Assembly: GCA_963760405.1 (NCBI GenBank)
Contig: CAVXCV010000013.1
Location: 1-64,000, forward strand
Origin: RYN-230 sp963760405
Lineage (GTDB): Bacteria; Actinomycetota; Actinomycetes; Streptosporangiales; Streptosporangiaceae
Length of the DNA: 64,000 nucleotides
Direction: 5' to 3'
Part shown: positions 33,826 through 41,877 of the stretch, in pieces
Position numbering within the stretch: the stretch's first letter is position 1
Layout of the letters: every line of letters begins with the position of its first letter
Position numbers and translations under genes: made by a program
Notes under the pieces: model-generated
What the model saw: the letters and a program-made list of their open reading frames with translations, nothing else
Database searches by the model: none
What the model was told of the DNA's origin: nothing

Positions 33826-35420
33826 GAGTCCTCCTGTCCCAGTGCGCGGGCCGCATCCCCGAGGATGGCCGCCACCTGGGCGAGCGTGCCGTCGTCGCCG
33901 ACGTTGCCGGCGAACACCACGTAGGGCAGCCCGGCCACCCCGGGAGCCGCGTCGAGCGGCCACAGTACCGAGATCAGGCCGGGGAACAGCTGGCCGGCCA
34001 CGGCCGCGCGGCGGATGCCCAGGCCGTGCCGGGCGACGTCGTGCGAGGTGATCCCGCCCTTGGCGATGACCCAGGCTGGCCCGCCGGGCAGGGCCGCGCG
34101 GACGGTCGCGGCCAGCGCCGCGGACACCTGGCGGGCGATCGTCAGGCTGTCCGCCCGGTCGCGGCCCGCGGCGACCGCGCGGCTGGTGTAGAGCAGCACG
34201 TCCGATCCCTGTAGCGCGCCAGCCACCCGCGCGGCGGCTGCCGCCACCACGTCGCGGGCGCCGGCGCCGCCGCGCAACAGCGTGGGCACGTCGAGTTCCA
34301 CGTCGGCCGTGCCGCCCCGGCCGCGGAGCGCGGCGAGCTGCCGACTGGTGAGGCCGACATGCGAGCCCACCACGATCAGGCCGTGCCCGCTCCGGCGGGC
34401 CGGGACAGCCTGGCCGCCGGTTCCGGCCAGGACAGCCGGGGGCCAGATCCGCGCTCCGCGTAGCGGCGGCTCCGGGCTCAGGCCGGCCAGCGCCCGGACG
34501 AACGACGGGCCGGTGCGGTACAGGAACGACTGGCCAGCCCGTTCCGCCAGCAGTGCCCCGTACGCCACCGTCTCCAGATCCGAGTACTCGGTGGCGTTGA
34601 CCACGGCCCAGCGGCCGTCGCGCAGGCCGGCCAGCAGCTCACGGACCCGGGCCGGGCCGCCCCGCCTGATGTCGGTCAGGCTGATGCTGGCTACCTCGTC
34701 CCGGCTGATCGCGCCGCCGCTCTTCTCCGCCACGAAGGCACGCAGGTCCGATGCGGCATAGCCGAAGGCGGGGTCGCGGGCGAACTCGGTCTCGCCCACC
34801 CCGACCAGCTGGCCGCCGGTGCGGGCCCAGTGGATGTCACCCGCGGTCAGCCGGCCAGCCTCCAGGAACGCTGGGATCAGCAGCACCCCGTCGTAGCCGT
34901 GGCCGTGCACCTGGCAGCGGGCGGCCTGCACCGCGGCCACCTCCGCCATCACATGGCCGCGCAGCGTGGAGTCGCTGCGGCTGACCAGCTGGAGGCGCGC
35001 GCCGCGGCGGTCCGCCACGGCCATCAGGCCCCGGGCCGCGCGCAGGTTCAGGTCGGTGGCGGCCGGCTCCTCGAGGCTGCGGGTGTTGGTCAGCACGAAA
35101 CACGTGGCGGCCGGGCTGGCCAGCGCGGCCGCGTAGGCGGACTCCGCCAGGACGGTCACGACCTGGACGTCGTGCACGGCCTGCGATCCGGTCGGGTCGT
35201 CGTCCAGCACGCCGAGCAGCAGGCCGTCCGCGGCGCGCAGCGCGCGGATCGACTCCCGGAGCGTTTCGTCATCCGGGCGGGCGGCGGGGAGCCCGGCGAG
35301 CACCTCGGCGGCGGCCGGCAGGCTGTCCGGCAGCGATCTGGCCTTTCCGCTCGGTTCCGGCGAGCCACGCTGGCTCTGCGCGCCAGCTGGCTGCGTACGC
35401 CGGCGGCAGCGGCCGGGCAC
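33822..35420 (-). CDS. Four-carbon acid sugar kinase (DUF1537; OtnK/DenK-like)
   Basis: A protein of 532 residues including about 60 poorly conserved N-terminal ones. The N-terminal sugar-acid domain has LLLGVLDDDPTGSQAVHDVQ (the DDDPTG signature), FVLTNTRSLEEPAA and LVSRSDSTLRGHVMAEVA. The C-terminal nucleotide-binding domain has GLIVVGSHVGLTSRQLAAL and WVIAKGGITSHDVARHGLG. The family phosphorylates 2- or 3-oxo-tetronates on the way to dihydroxyacetone phosphate. It lies between a dehydrogenase of the 3-hydroxyisobutyrate type (same strand) and a DenD-like SDR (opposite strand). The downstream decarboxylase OtnC and isomerase OtnI are not in the window. Confidence 0.88.
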   Translation of the reverse strand: MPGRCRRRTQPAGAQSQRGSPEPSGKARSLPDSLPAAAEVLAGLPAARPDDETLRESIRALRAADGLLLGVLDDDPTGSQAVHDVQVVTVLAESAYAAALASPAATCFVLTNTRSLEEPAATDLNLRAARGLMAVADRRGARLQLVSRSDSTLRGHVMAEVAAVQAARCQVHGHGYDGVLLIPAFLEAGRLTAGDIHWARTGGQLVGVGETEFARDPAFGYAASDLRAFVAEKSGGAISRDEVASISLTDIRRGGPARVRELLAGLRDGRWAVVNATEYSDLETVAYGALLAERAGQSFLYRTGPSFVRALAGLSPEPPLRGARIWPPAVLAGTGGQAVPARRSGHGLIVVGSHVGLTSRQLAALRGRGGTADVELDVPTLLRGGAGARDVVAAAAARVAGALQGSDVLLYTSRAVAAGRDRADSLTIARQVSAALAATVRAALPGGPAWVIAKGGITSHDVARHGLGIRRAAVAGQLFPGLISVLWPLDAAPGVAGLPYVVFAGNVGDDGTLAQVAAILGDAARALGQEDS

Positions 35421-35480
35421 GTACGATCAATGTATTCGACGCCCCCCGGGCGGGGGGACCCTGGCCGGGACGGAGACGCC

Positions 35481-36482
35481 GTGGCGAATGTGCTGGTGAC
35501 CGGCGGCGCCGGGTTCCTGGGTTCCCGGCTCGCCCGGGACCTGCTGGCCACGGGCTCGGTTGAGATAGCGGGCCGCGAGGCGGCCGCGCTGGGCCGGCTG
35601 ACCCTGCTGGACCAGGCCCCGGTGCCCGCGGACCTCGCGGCGGACCAGCGGGTCAGCGCGATCCGCGGCGACCTCGCCGGGCTGATGGACCCGGGCGGCC
35701 CCGGCCCGGACCTGCTCACCGGGACCGACGTGATCTTCCATCTGGCCGCGGCGGTCAGCGCCGAGTGCGAAGCCGACTTCGACCTCGGCCTGCGGGCGAA
35801 CGTCCAGGCCACCGGGGCGCTGCTGGCGTCCTGCCGCGTGCTCGGCAGTAGCCCGGTGGTGGTGTTCGCGAGCTCCCTGGCCGTGTACGGCGGCTCGGCT
35901 GAGCATCCGTTGCCGCCCGTGGTCGATGAGGACACCCTGCCGGACCCGCAGTCCAGTTACGGGATACAGAAGTTCATCGGTGAGCAGCTGGTGGCCGACT
36001 ACACCCGCAAGGGCTTCCTGCGCGGCCGGTCGCTGCGGCTGATGACGGTCAGCGTCCGCCCCGGACGCCCCAACGCCGCCGCGTCCGGCTTCCTGTCCGG
36101 CATCATCCGGGAACCACTGGCGGGCCAGCGCGCGACCTGCCCGGTCGGCCCGGGCACAGCGGTGGCGCTGGCCTCCCCGGCCCGGACCATCGCTGGGCTC
36201 CGCTGCGCCGCGGCCGCCCCTGACGAAGCGTGGGGCGGCCGCACCGCGGTCAACCTGCCCGCCCTCACCGTCACCGTCGCGGACATGGTGGCCGCGCTGG
36301 AGCAGGCGGCCGGGCCGCAGGTGAGCGCGCTGATCGACTGGGTGCCCGACCCGGCGGTCGCGGCCATGGTGACCAGCTGGCCGGCCCGTGTCCGGATCGG
36401 GCGCGCGGGCCGTCTGGGGCTGACCCCTGATCCGGACTTCGGCTCCATCATCAGCCAGTATCTCGCCGAGACCCGCCGCTGA
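35481..36482 (+). CDS. denD: D-erythronate dehydrogenase-like SDR
   Basis: The GTG at 35481 starts NVLVTGGAGFLGSRLARDLL, the extended-SDR NAD motif GxxGxxG, about 330 residues in all. Catalytic elements are VVFASSLAVYGG and SSYGIQKFIGEQLVADY (Tyr-x3-Lys), and SLRLMTVSVRPGRPNAAASG is characteristic of DenD. DenD oxidises D-erythronate to 2-oxotetronate, the substrate of the neighbouring kinase family. It is divergent from the kinase with about 60 bases between, so a shared control region is likely. The start gives a complete Rossmann fold; the open frame further upstream is antisense to the kinase. Confidence 0.85.
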   Translation: MANVLVTGGAGFLGSRLARDLLATGSVEIAGREAAALGRLTLLDQAPVPADLAADQRVSAIRGDLAGLMDPGGPGPDLLTGTDVIFHLAAAVSAECEADFDLGLRANVQATGALLASCRVLGSSPVVVFASSLAVYGGSAEHPLPPVVDEDTLPDPQSSYGIQKFIGEQLVADYTRKGFLRGRSLRLMTVSVRPGRPNAAASGFLSGIIREPLAGQRATCPVGPGTAVALASPARTIAGLRCAAAAPDEAWGGRTAVNLPALTVTVADMVAALEQAAGPQVSALIDWVPDPAVAAMVTSWPARVRIGRAGRLGLTPDPDFGSIISQYLAETRR

Positions 36483-36730
36483 TGCCCGGCGCCCTGCACA
36501 CCGACAGCGCCGCGGGCGGGCTGCTGATCCTGGTCGCGGACCGGGCCCGGGGCGTCCTCATCGGCGCCGCCGCGGTGGGGCCCGGCGCGGATGACTGGAT
36601 CACCGAGGCCATTGTGGCGATCCGGGGCAGCGTGCCGGTGCGGGTGCTGGCCGATGTGGTGCACCCGTTCCCGACGTTCGGCCAGGCCTATGAGGTCCCG
36701 CTGCGCGAACTCGCCGCCCAGCTTCATTAG
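36482..36730 (+). pseudogene. Stand-alone dimerisation domain of a flavin disulfide oxidoreductase (fragment)
   Basis: The ATG overlaps the denD stop (TGATG). The 82 residues LLILVADRARGVLIGAAAVG, PGADDWITEAIVAIRG and VLADVVHPFPTFGQAYEVPL match the C-terminal interface domain of the Lpd/MerA family (the HPFPTF motif includes the catalytic-type His). No FAD or NAD domain precedes it, so it is probably the 3' remnant of a larger gene. The coupled start could allow expression of the lone domain. Confidence 0.7.
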
Positions 36731-36806
36731 GCGGCCCCCAGCTGTTTCAGGCCGGCCAGCCAGGGCACGGCATGAGCCTGCAACGAAACCCCTCAGGAGG
36801 AATCTC

Positions 36807-37217
36807 ATGACGAACTCCGGGGAACACCGGCATATTGAAATCAAGGACGGTGACCAGACGGTCGCCGCTGCTGAAGTGACCAAGGCGGCGCATGACGGGA
36901 ACACCGTCCGGGCGTCGCTGCTCCCGTCGTCTGGGCACATCGCGCCCGGCACCCGGGCCAGCCTGGTGGACGCCGTGCTGGACACGCCGGAGGTGAAGGA
37001 GAGCGCCCGGCTGGAGGCCACGGTCCCGCTGGGTGATTCGGAGACGCTGGAGCGGTTGCGGGAACGGACCGAGGACACCGCCACCCGCCCGGCCGGCTCC
37101 ACCGCGCTGCTGGACGCGAACATCCCAGGTGGCGGCGAGGCGGCGACCGGCGGGGCGGCAGCCGAAGCGGACGAGGCGGACGAGGCGGCGGCACCGCCTG
37201 AGCCGCCCGCGTCTTGA
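36807..37217 (+). CDS. Unknown actinobacterial protein (136 aa)
   Basis: AGGAGG at 36795-36800 sits well before ATG 36807. The protein reads MTNSGEHRHIEIKDGDQTVA, a basic/charged beta-like first half (AEVTKAAHDGNTVRASLLP), then LVDAVLDTPEVKESARLEAT and an acidic Ala/Glu tail. No known domain or transmembrane segment is found. It is a single gene. Confidence 0.7.
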   Translation: MTNSGEHRHIEIKDGDQTVAAAEVTKAAHDGNTVRASLLPSSGHIAPGTRASLVDAVLDTPEVKESARLEATVPLGDSETLERLRERTEDTATRPAGSTALLDANIPGGGEAATGGAAAEADEADEAAAPPEPPAS

Positions 37218-37292
37218 CCGGCCAGGGCATGCCGCCCGGGATGTAGCGGGCCGCGCCAGGTAACGCCGGGCGGGGCAGGCGGGACGTTGCTA

Positions 37293-37334
37293 GCAACCAA
37301 GGTTGACTAAGTGTGAATTGTCAACTACGGTTGC
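37293..37334. promoter_or_regulatory. Palindromic operator-like repeat before the HTH/Clp-N pair
   Basis: The arms GCAACCAAGGTTGAC (37293-37307) and GTCAACTACGGTTGC (37320-37334) are inverted with 13 of 15 positions complementary and a 12-base spacer. The left arm itself contains the perfect palindrome CAACCAAGGTTG. The repeat ends five bases before the ATG at 37339, so it overlaps the expected promoter and start region. Autorepression by the HTH protein is the natural guess. Confidence 0.65.
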
Positions 37335-37338
37335 TTGT

Positions 37339-37572
37339 ATGCCGGAGACGACGATAGCGATCGATGAGGATCCCGCAGCCGAACTGGCCGCGGTCGTGGC
37401 GCTGCGGCGGCTCGCGGACCAGCTGGAGGACCTGGCCGTCGAGCGGGCCATGCGGGCCGGCTGGGGCTGGCCGCAGGTGGCTGAGGCGCTCGGCGTCACC
37501 CGGCAGGCGGTGCACAAGAAGCACGCCCACCGGCTGATCGCCGCAGGCGTCACGCTGAAACGGCGCTCCTAG
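37339..37572 (+). CDS. Small HTH DNA-binding protein of a Clp-N pair
   Basis: The ATG at 37339 gives 77 residues: MPETTIAIDEDPAAELAAVV, then a helical VALRRLADQLEDLAVERAMR and a sigma-like helix-turn-helix WGWPQVAEALGVTRQAVHKK. An ATG 36 bases upstream is possible but lies in the operator-like repeat. In Actinobacteria such HTH proteins pair with a Clp-N-domain protein, and that gene follows 15 bases later. The pair is thought to act as a regulator plus a Clp-N partner; the target is unknown. Confidence 0.82.
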   Translation: MPETTIAIDEDPAAELAAVVALRRLADQLEDLAVERAMRAGWGWPQVAEALGVTRQAVHKKHAHRLIAAGVTLKRRS

Positions 37573-37587
37573 AGTGAGGAGACAGCG

Positions 37588-38073
37588 ATGGTTACCCGGT
37601 TCGCCGATTACGCGCGCGCCATCGTCCGGGACGCGGAAGAAGAGGCAAGAGCGGCGGGCTCGCCCTCGCTCGAGGCAGAGCACCTGCTGCTGGCCCTGGC
37701 CGCCGCGCGGGGCAGCGACGCGGGACAGGTTCTCGCCTCGGCCGGCCTTGACCACACCGCGATCCAGGCCGCCCTCGACCAGGAGATGCGGCAGAGCCTG
37801 CGGGTGGCCGGGGTGGACCTGCCGCCCGGTGGCCTGCCCCGGGCCAGCCGGGATCCTGGGCGCCGCGTGCGGCTGGGTGCCTCCAGCAAGCTGGTGTTGG
37901 AGCGGGCGGCCAAGGCTGCCGCCGGGCAGCGCCAGATGCGGCCCGGGCACCTGCTGCTCGGCGTGCTCGGCGCGCAGGCCGGGACGGTGCCGCGGGCGCT
38001 GGCCCTGACCGGCGTGGACCAGGCCGACCTGGCCCTGCGGACCAGGCAGGCCCTGGCGGCCGATCCCCAGTGA
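37588..38073 (+). CDS. Clp N-terminal-domain protein
   Basis: A protein of 161 residues consisting of two Clp-N repeats only: DYARAIVRDAEEEARAAGSP with LEAEHLLLALAAARGSDA, then SKLVLERAAKAAAGQRQMRP with GHLLLGVLGAQAGTVPRALA. There is no AAA ATPase domain, unlike ClpC or ClpA. Such stand-alone Clp-N proteins may act as adaptors. It is the second gene of a two-gene unit with the HTH protein. Confidence 0.85.
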   Translation: MVTRFADYARAIVRDAEEEARAAGSPSLEAEHLLLALAAARGSDAGQVLASAGLDHTAIQAALDQEMRQSLRVAGVDLPPGGLPRASRDPGRRVRLGASSKLVLERAAKAAAGQRQMRPGHLLLGVLGAQAGTVPRALALTGVDQADLALRTRQALAADPQ

Positions 38074-38100
38074 CCACGCTGTCCACTGCTCCGGTTCGCC

Positions 38101-38148
38101 AAGTGTGTGCCGAAACCGCCGTGATAACGACGGTTAGGGAACACACTT
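38101..38148. terminator. Bipartite inverted repeat behind the Clp-N gene
   Basis: Outer arms AAGTGTGT (38101-38108) and ACACACTT (38141-38148) enclose inner arms AACCG (38114-38118) and CGGTT (38131-38135). It begins 28 bases after the Clp-N stop and ends about 90 bases before lutA. It may terminate the first unit or act as an operator of the second. Confidence 0.45.
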
Positions 38149-38235
38149 ACGGAGCGAATCGTCGTCGGTGCGGCGGCCAACCGCCATGCAGTGCGTGGCG
38201 ATCCAGCGCACCTGCGGGTCCGGCAGGATGAGAGC

Positions 38236-38973
38236 ATGCGCATCGCACTGTTCGTGACCTGCCTGGCCGACACGCTGTTCCCGGAAGCCGGGCAGGCGAC
38301 CGTGGCGCTGCTGGAGCGGCTGGGCCATGAGGTGGTCTTCCCGGCCGGGCAGAGCTGCTGCGGGCAGATGCACGTGAACACCGGCTACCTGCCGGAGGCG
38401 CTGCCGCTGGTGCGGCGGTACGTCGAGGTGTTCGAGGAGTACGAGGCGATCGTGGTGCCGTCCGGGTCGTGCACTGGCTCGGTCCGGCACCAGCACGCGA
38501 TGGTGGCCCGGCGGGCCGGCGACGAGCCGCTGGCCCTGCGCGCGGAACTGGTCGCGGCCCGCACCTTCGAGCTGTCCCAGCTGCTGATCGATGTGCTCGG
38601 GGTGGAGGACGTCGGCGCCTACTACCCGCACCGGGTTACCTACCATCCCACCTGCCATTCGCTGCGGATGCTGGGTGTCGGGGACCGGCCGTTGCGGCTG
38701 CTGCGCCGGGTACGCGGGCTGGACCTGGTGCCACTGCCGGACGCGGAGGTGTGCTGCGGCTTCGGCGGCACGTTCGCCGTCAAGAACGCGGACACCTCCA
38801 CGGCCATGCTGGCCGACAAGATGAGCAGCGTGCTGGCGACCGGGGCTGAGGTGTGCACGGCCGGCGACAGCTCGTGCCTGATGCATATCGCCGGGGGCCT
38901 GTCCCGGCTGCGCACCGGGATCAGGACCGTGCACCTGGCGCAGATCCTGGCCGCCACCGCGGCCGGGGCCTGA
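38236..38973 (+). CDS. lutA: LutA/YkgE-like (Fe-S)-binding oxidoreductase subunit
   Basis: From ATG 38236 (MRIALFVTCLADTLFPEAG) 245 residues, the normal LutA length. Two CCG domains carry the cysteine motifs: SCCGQMHVNTGYLPEA and EVCCGFGGTFAVKNADTSTA; VPSGSCTGSVRHQH and YHPTCHSLRMLG lie between. LutA works with LutB and LutC in L-lactate oxidation to pyruvate. The next gene is on the other strand, and neither partner is in the window, so this copy is an orphan. The longer upstream frame is not protein-like. Confidence 0.87.
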   Translation: MRIALFVTCLADTLFPEAGQATVALLERLGHEVVFPAGQSCCGQMHVNTGYLPEALPLVRRYVEVFEEYEAIVVPSGSCTGSVRHQHAMVARRAGDEPLALRAELVAARTFELSQLLIDVLGVEDVGAYYPHRVTYHPTCHSLRMLGVGDRPLRLLRRVRGLDLVPLPDAEVCCGFGGTFAVKNADTSTAMLADKMSSVLATGAEVCTAGDSSCLMHIAGGLSRLRTGIRTVHLAQILAATAAGA

Positions 38974-38990
38974 CGCCGGCCGCTGGCCCG

Positions 38991-39995
38991 CTACCCGGTG
39001 CGCAGGCGTGACCAGGCGTCGCTGCCGACCGCGAGGAGCAGGATGCCGCCCAGGGTGATCTGCTCGTAGAGCGGGTTCAGCCCGAGCAGGTCGAAGCCGT
39101 TACCGATCAGCGCGATGAACAGCACGCCGACCACGGTCCGCCAGATCGCGCCCTGACCGCCGAGGATGCTCGTCCCGCCGACCACGATGCCGGCCAGCAC
39201 GGTGAAGGTGAGCGTGGTCTCCCCGTTCGATGCCTGCGCGCTGAGCACCCGGGAAGCGTCGATCACCCCGGCGAGGGCCGCGGCCCCGCCGCTGAGCACG
39301 AACGTGAGCAGCTTGATCAGCTGGACCCGGACGCCAGCCAGCCGGGCCGCCTCGGCGTTACTGCCTGCCGCGTACATGTACCGGCCCGTAGTGGTCCGGG
39401 ACAGCACCACCCCGAGCAGCACCACCGCGAGCAGCATCGTCCAGGTCGAGGTGGCCACGGTGAGGAACGTCGTGCGGGCCAGGCGGCCGAACGCGGGGTG
39501 GCTGTAGGCGATGATCAGGTTCCCGCCGGTGACCAGGCTGGCCAGGCCGCTGACCACGAAGGACATGGCCAGCGTGGCGATCAGCGAGTTGATCCGGAAG
39601 ATCGTCGTGATCACGCCGTTTACCAGCCCGACGCCCAGGCCGACCGCGACCCCGGCCAGGATGGCCACCGCCGGCGGCACCGACAGAGCGAGCTGCGTGG
39701 CGATGACGCCTGCCAGCGCGTAGATCGCGCCGACCGACAGGTCTATGCCGCCGGCCACGAGCACCAGGGTGCCCGCCGCCGCGATGATCAGCGTCGAGGC
39801 CTGCTGGTCGACGATGTCGAGCAGGTTGACCTTGGTGAAGAACGGCCCGCTCGCGATGGACAGCACGATGAACAGGACCAGGAACGGGAAGATGATCCCG
39901 CCGCGGCGCAGCCTGGACAGCAGCTCCGCGGGTGCGCCGGCGGGGGATGCCCCGGCGGGCCGGTCCTTCTGGTGTGGCGGCCGCCGCGGTGACAT
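38991..39995 (-). CDS. rbsC: Ribose-type sugar ABC transporter permease
   Basis: The permease has 334 residues and about eight spans (LLDIVDQQASTLIIAAAGTL, ILAGVAVGLGVGLVNGVITT, AIWRTVVGVLFIALIGNGFD). The family motif is ALAGVIDASRVLSAQASNGE followed by TLTFTVLAGIVVGGTSILGG. The ATG 39995 start leaves a 10-base gap to rbsA. Another ATG at 40008 in a different frame (MNQPDVTAAAATPEG) overlaps the rbsA stop in the usual ATGA way, so a one-base indel in the first 40 codons is possible. It belongs with the ATPase upstream and a decayed binding protein. Confidence 0.88.
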   Translation of the reverse strand: MSPRRPPHQKDRPAGASPAGAPAELLSRLRRGGIIFPFLVLFIVLSIASGPFFTKVNLLDIVDQQASTLIIAAAGTLVLVAGGIDLSVGAIYALAGVIATQLALSVPPAVAILAGVAVGLGVGLVNGVITTIFRINSLIATLAMSFVVSGLASLVTGGNLIIAYSHPAFGRLARTTFLTVATSTWTMLLAVVLLGVVLSRTTTGRYMYAAGSNAEAARLAGVRVQLIKLLTFVLSGGAAALAGVIDASRVLSAQASNGETTLTFTVLAGIVVGGTSILGGQGAIWRTVVGVLFIALIGNGFDLLGLNPLYEQITLGGILLLAVGSDAWSRLRTG

Positions 39996-40004
39996 CTGGC
40001 TGGT

Positions 40005-41543
40005 TCATCCCGCACCTCTTTCGGTGGCACCGAACGCCGCGCCGAGAATGGCTGCCTCGGTCACCTCATCACCGGTGAGCTCGGCGGCGATCCGGCCGCC
40101 GCGCATCACCAGCACGCGGTGGGCCAGGCCGAGGATCTCCTCGACATCGGAGGAGATCAGCAGCACGCCGAGGCCCTCCGCGGTCAGCGTGGTCAGCAGT
40201 TCGTAGATGGCCCGCTTAGCGCCCACATCCACGCCACGGGTCGGCTCGTCCGCGATCAGCACCCGCGGCTCGCACAGCAGCACCCGGGCGAACAGCAGCT
40301 TCTGCTGGTTGCCGCCGGACAATGTGTCCGCCGGGGCCGCCTGGCTGCGGGCGCGGACGTCCACCCGGCGCAGCATCTCCTGCACCGTCCGGCGTTCCGG
40401 CCCGGACCTGACGATCCCGGCCCGGGCGAACTGGGCCAGGCTGGCCAGGCTGACGTTCTCGGTCACCGAACGCCGCAGCAAGAGGCCCTGGTCCTTGCGC
40501 GACTCCGGGATCATCGCGATACCGGCCCGCAGCGCCCCTCGCGGGCTGCCCGGCCAGTGCCGGCGGCTGAGCCGCCCGGTCCCGGGGACCGTGACCGTTC
40601 CGGCGGCCAGCCGGCTCGCCTGGTAAACCGCCCGGGCGAGCTCGCTCCGGCCCGCCCCGACCAGGCCGGCCAGGCCGAGGATCTCCCCCGCCCGCAGGTC
40701 GAGCGAGACGTCGCGCACGCCCGGCGCGCTGACCCCGCGGACCGACAGCACGACCGGCGCCTGCTCAGGAACCGGCTGCCGGGCGGGGAACGTGGCGCCC
40801 AGGGACCGGCCGAGCATGGAGCCGAGCAGCGATTCCTCGGTCTGGCCCGCGGCGGCGGCCGTCTGCACCACCCGGCCGTCGCGCAAGATCGTCACCTCGT
40901 CCGCGAGGTCGAGCACCTCGCCGAGGAAATGCGAGACCAGCACTATCGTGGTGCCGGCCCGGGCGAGCCCGCGGATGACCTCGTGCAGGGCCTCGGCATC
41001 CGGCCGGGACAGCGCCGCCGTGGGCTCATCCATCACGATCAGCTCGGCGTTGCGGCACAGCGCCCGCAGGATCTCTACTTTCTGCTGGTCGGCGGTGCGC
41101 AGCCGGCCAGCGTTCAGGTCGCCGCCCAGCTCGAACCCTGCGGTCGCCACGAGCCCGGCATAGCGGCGGCGCAGCGCCCGCCGCCGCAGGAACCCGGCCC
41201 GCCTCGGCTCGACGCCGAGGAAGACGTTCTCCGCCACGGACAGCGAGGGAGCGATGGACAGCTCCTGCGCGATCAGCACGATCCCGCGAGCGATCGCGTC
41301 CCGCGGCGAGCGGAAGTGGACCGGCTCGCCGCCGAGCACGAGCTGCCCGCGATCCAGCTGCACCGCCCCCGAGATGATCTTTCCCAGGGTGGACTTGCCC
41401 GCGCCGTTCTCGCCCACCAGGGCGTGGATCGATCCCCGGCCGATCTGCAGGCTGACCGCTTCCAGGGCGCGCGCACCGCCGAAGGACTTCCAGATGTCCC
41501 GCAGCTCGATGTGCACGCCCCGGAAGCCTGACTGGTCAGGCAC
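40005..41543 (-). CDS. rbsA: Ribose-type sugar ABC transporter ATPase (two domains)
   Basis: A protein of 512 residues with two ATPase cassettes. The first has Walker A GENGAGKST and switch VLVSHFLGEVLDLADEVTI. The second has a degenerate P-loop GLVGAGRSELARAVYQ, as usual for this family, signature LSGGNQQKLLFARVLL and Walker B VLIADEPTRGVDVGAK. It energises a CUT2-class sugar importer with the permease immediately downstream. The specificity is unknown; the binding-protein gene just upstream is degraded. Confidence 0.9.
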   Translation of the reverse strand: MPDQSGFRGVHIELRDIWKSFGGARALEAVSLQIGRGSIHALVGENGAGKSTLGKIISGAVQLDRGQLVLGGEPVHFRSPRDAIARGIVLIAQELSIAPSLSVAENVFLGVEPRRAGFLRRRALRRRYAGLVATAGFELGGDLNAGRLRTADQQKVEILRALCRNAELIVMDEPTAALSRPDAEALHEVIRGLARAGTTIVLVSHFLGEVLDLADEVTILRDGRVVQTAAAAGQTEESLLGSMLGRSLGATFPARQPVPEQAPVVLSVRGVSAPGVRDVSLDLRAGEILGLAGLVGAGRSELARAVYQASRLAAGTVTVPGTGRLSRRHWPGSPRGALRAGIAMIPESRKDQGLLLRRSVTENVSLASLAQFARAGIVRSGPERRTVQEMLRRVDVRARSQAAPADTLSGGNQQKLLFARVLLCEPRVLIADEPTRGVDVGAKRAIYELLTTLTAEGLGVLLISSDVEEILGLAHRVLVMRGGRIAAELTGDEVTEAAILGAAFGATERGAG

Positions 41544-41551
41544 GCCTTACC

Positions 41552-41857
41552 TCACCCAGGCCACTCGGCGGTGAACTCGTGCACGTTCGACTTGGTCACC
41601 ACGCCACCAGCGGGCAGCCCGGCGGGCGTGGCCTGGCTGGCCCGCCTGCGGTAACAGGATCGGTCAGGGAATCAGGGCAGCCGCGTGGCCGGGACCTCGC
41701 CCAGCGCAGCGGCCTGCTGGCTGTTACTGAGTGCGTTGTCGGTGTAACCGGAGACAGAAACCAGGCGGCCGTGCGGCGCCGGGCGCGGGCGCAGCTGCGG
41801 CGGCTGCCCGCGCCTTACCATGACCGCGGCCTGCATCATCGTCGTGCCCAGGGCCAT
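41552..41857 (-). pseudogene. Remnant of a sugar-binding protein gene (rbsB-like)
   Basis: The 3' end on the minus strand reads ATPAGLPAGGVVTKSNVHEF and stops after TAEWPG at 41552-41554, like the C-terminus of CUT2 periplasmic binding proteins. Upstream in another frame stands VSVSGYTDNALSNSQQAAA, resembling their last ligand-binding strand. Only about 100 codons survive, in at least two frames. It sits directly before rbsA in the proper operon place, which supports the reading. The importer has probably lost its own receptor or uses one encoded elsewhere. Confidence 0.6.
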
Positions 41858-41877
41858 CCCCCCAGCGGTTGCTACGA

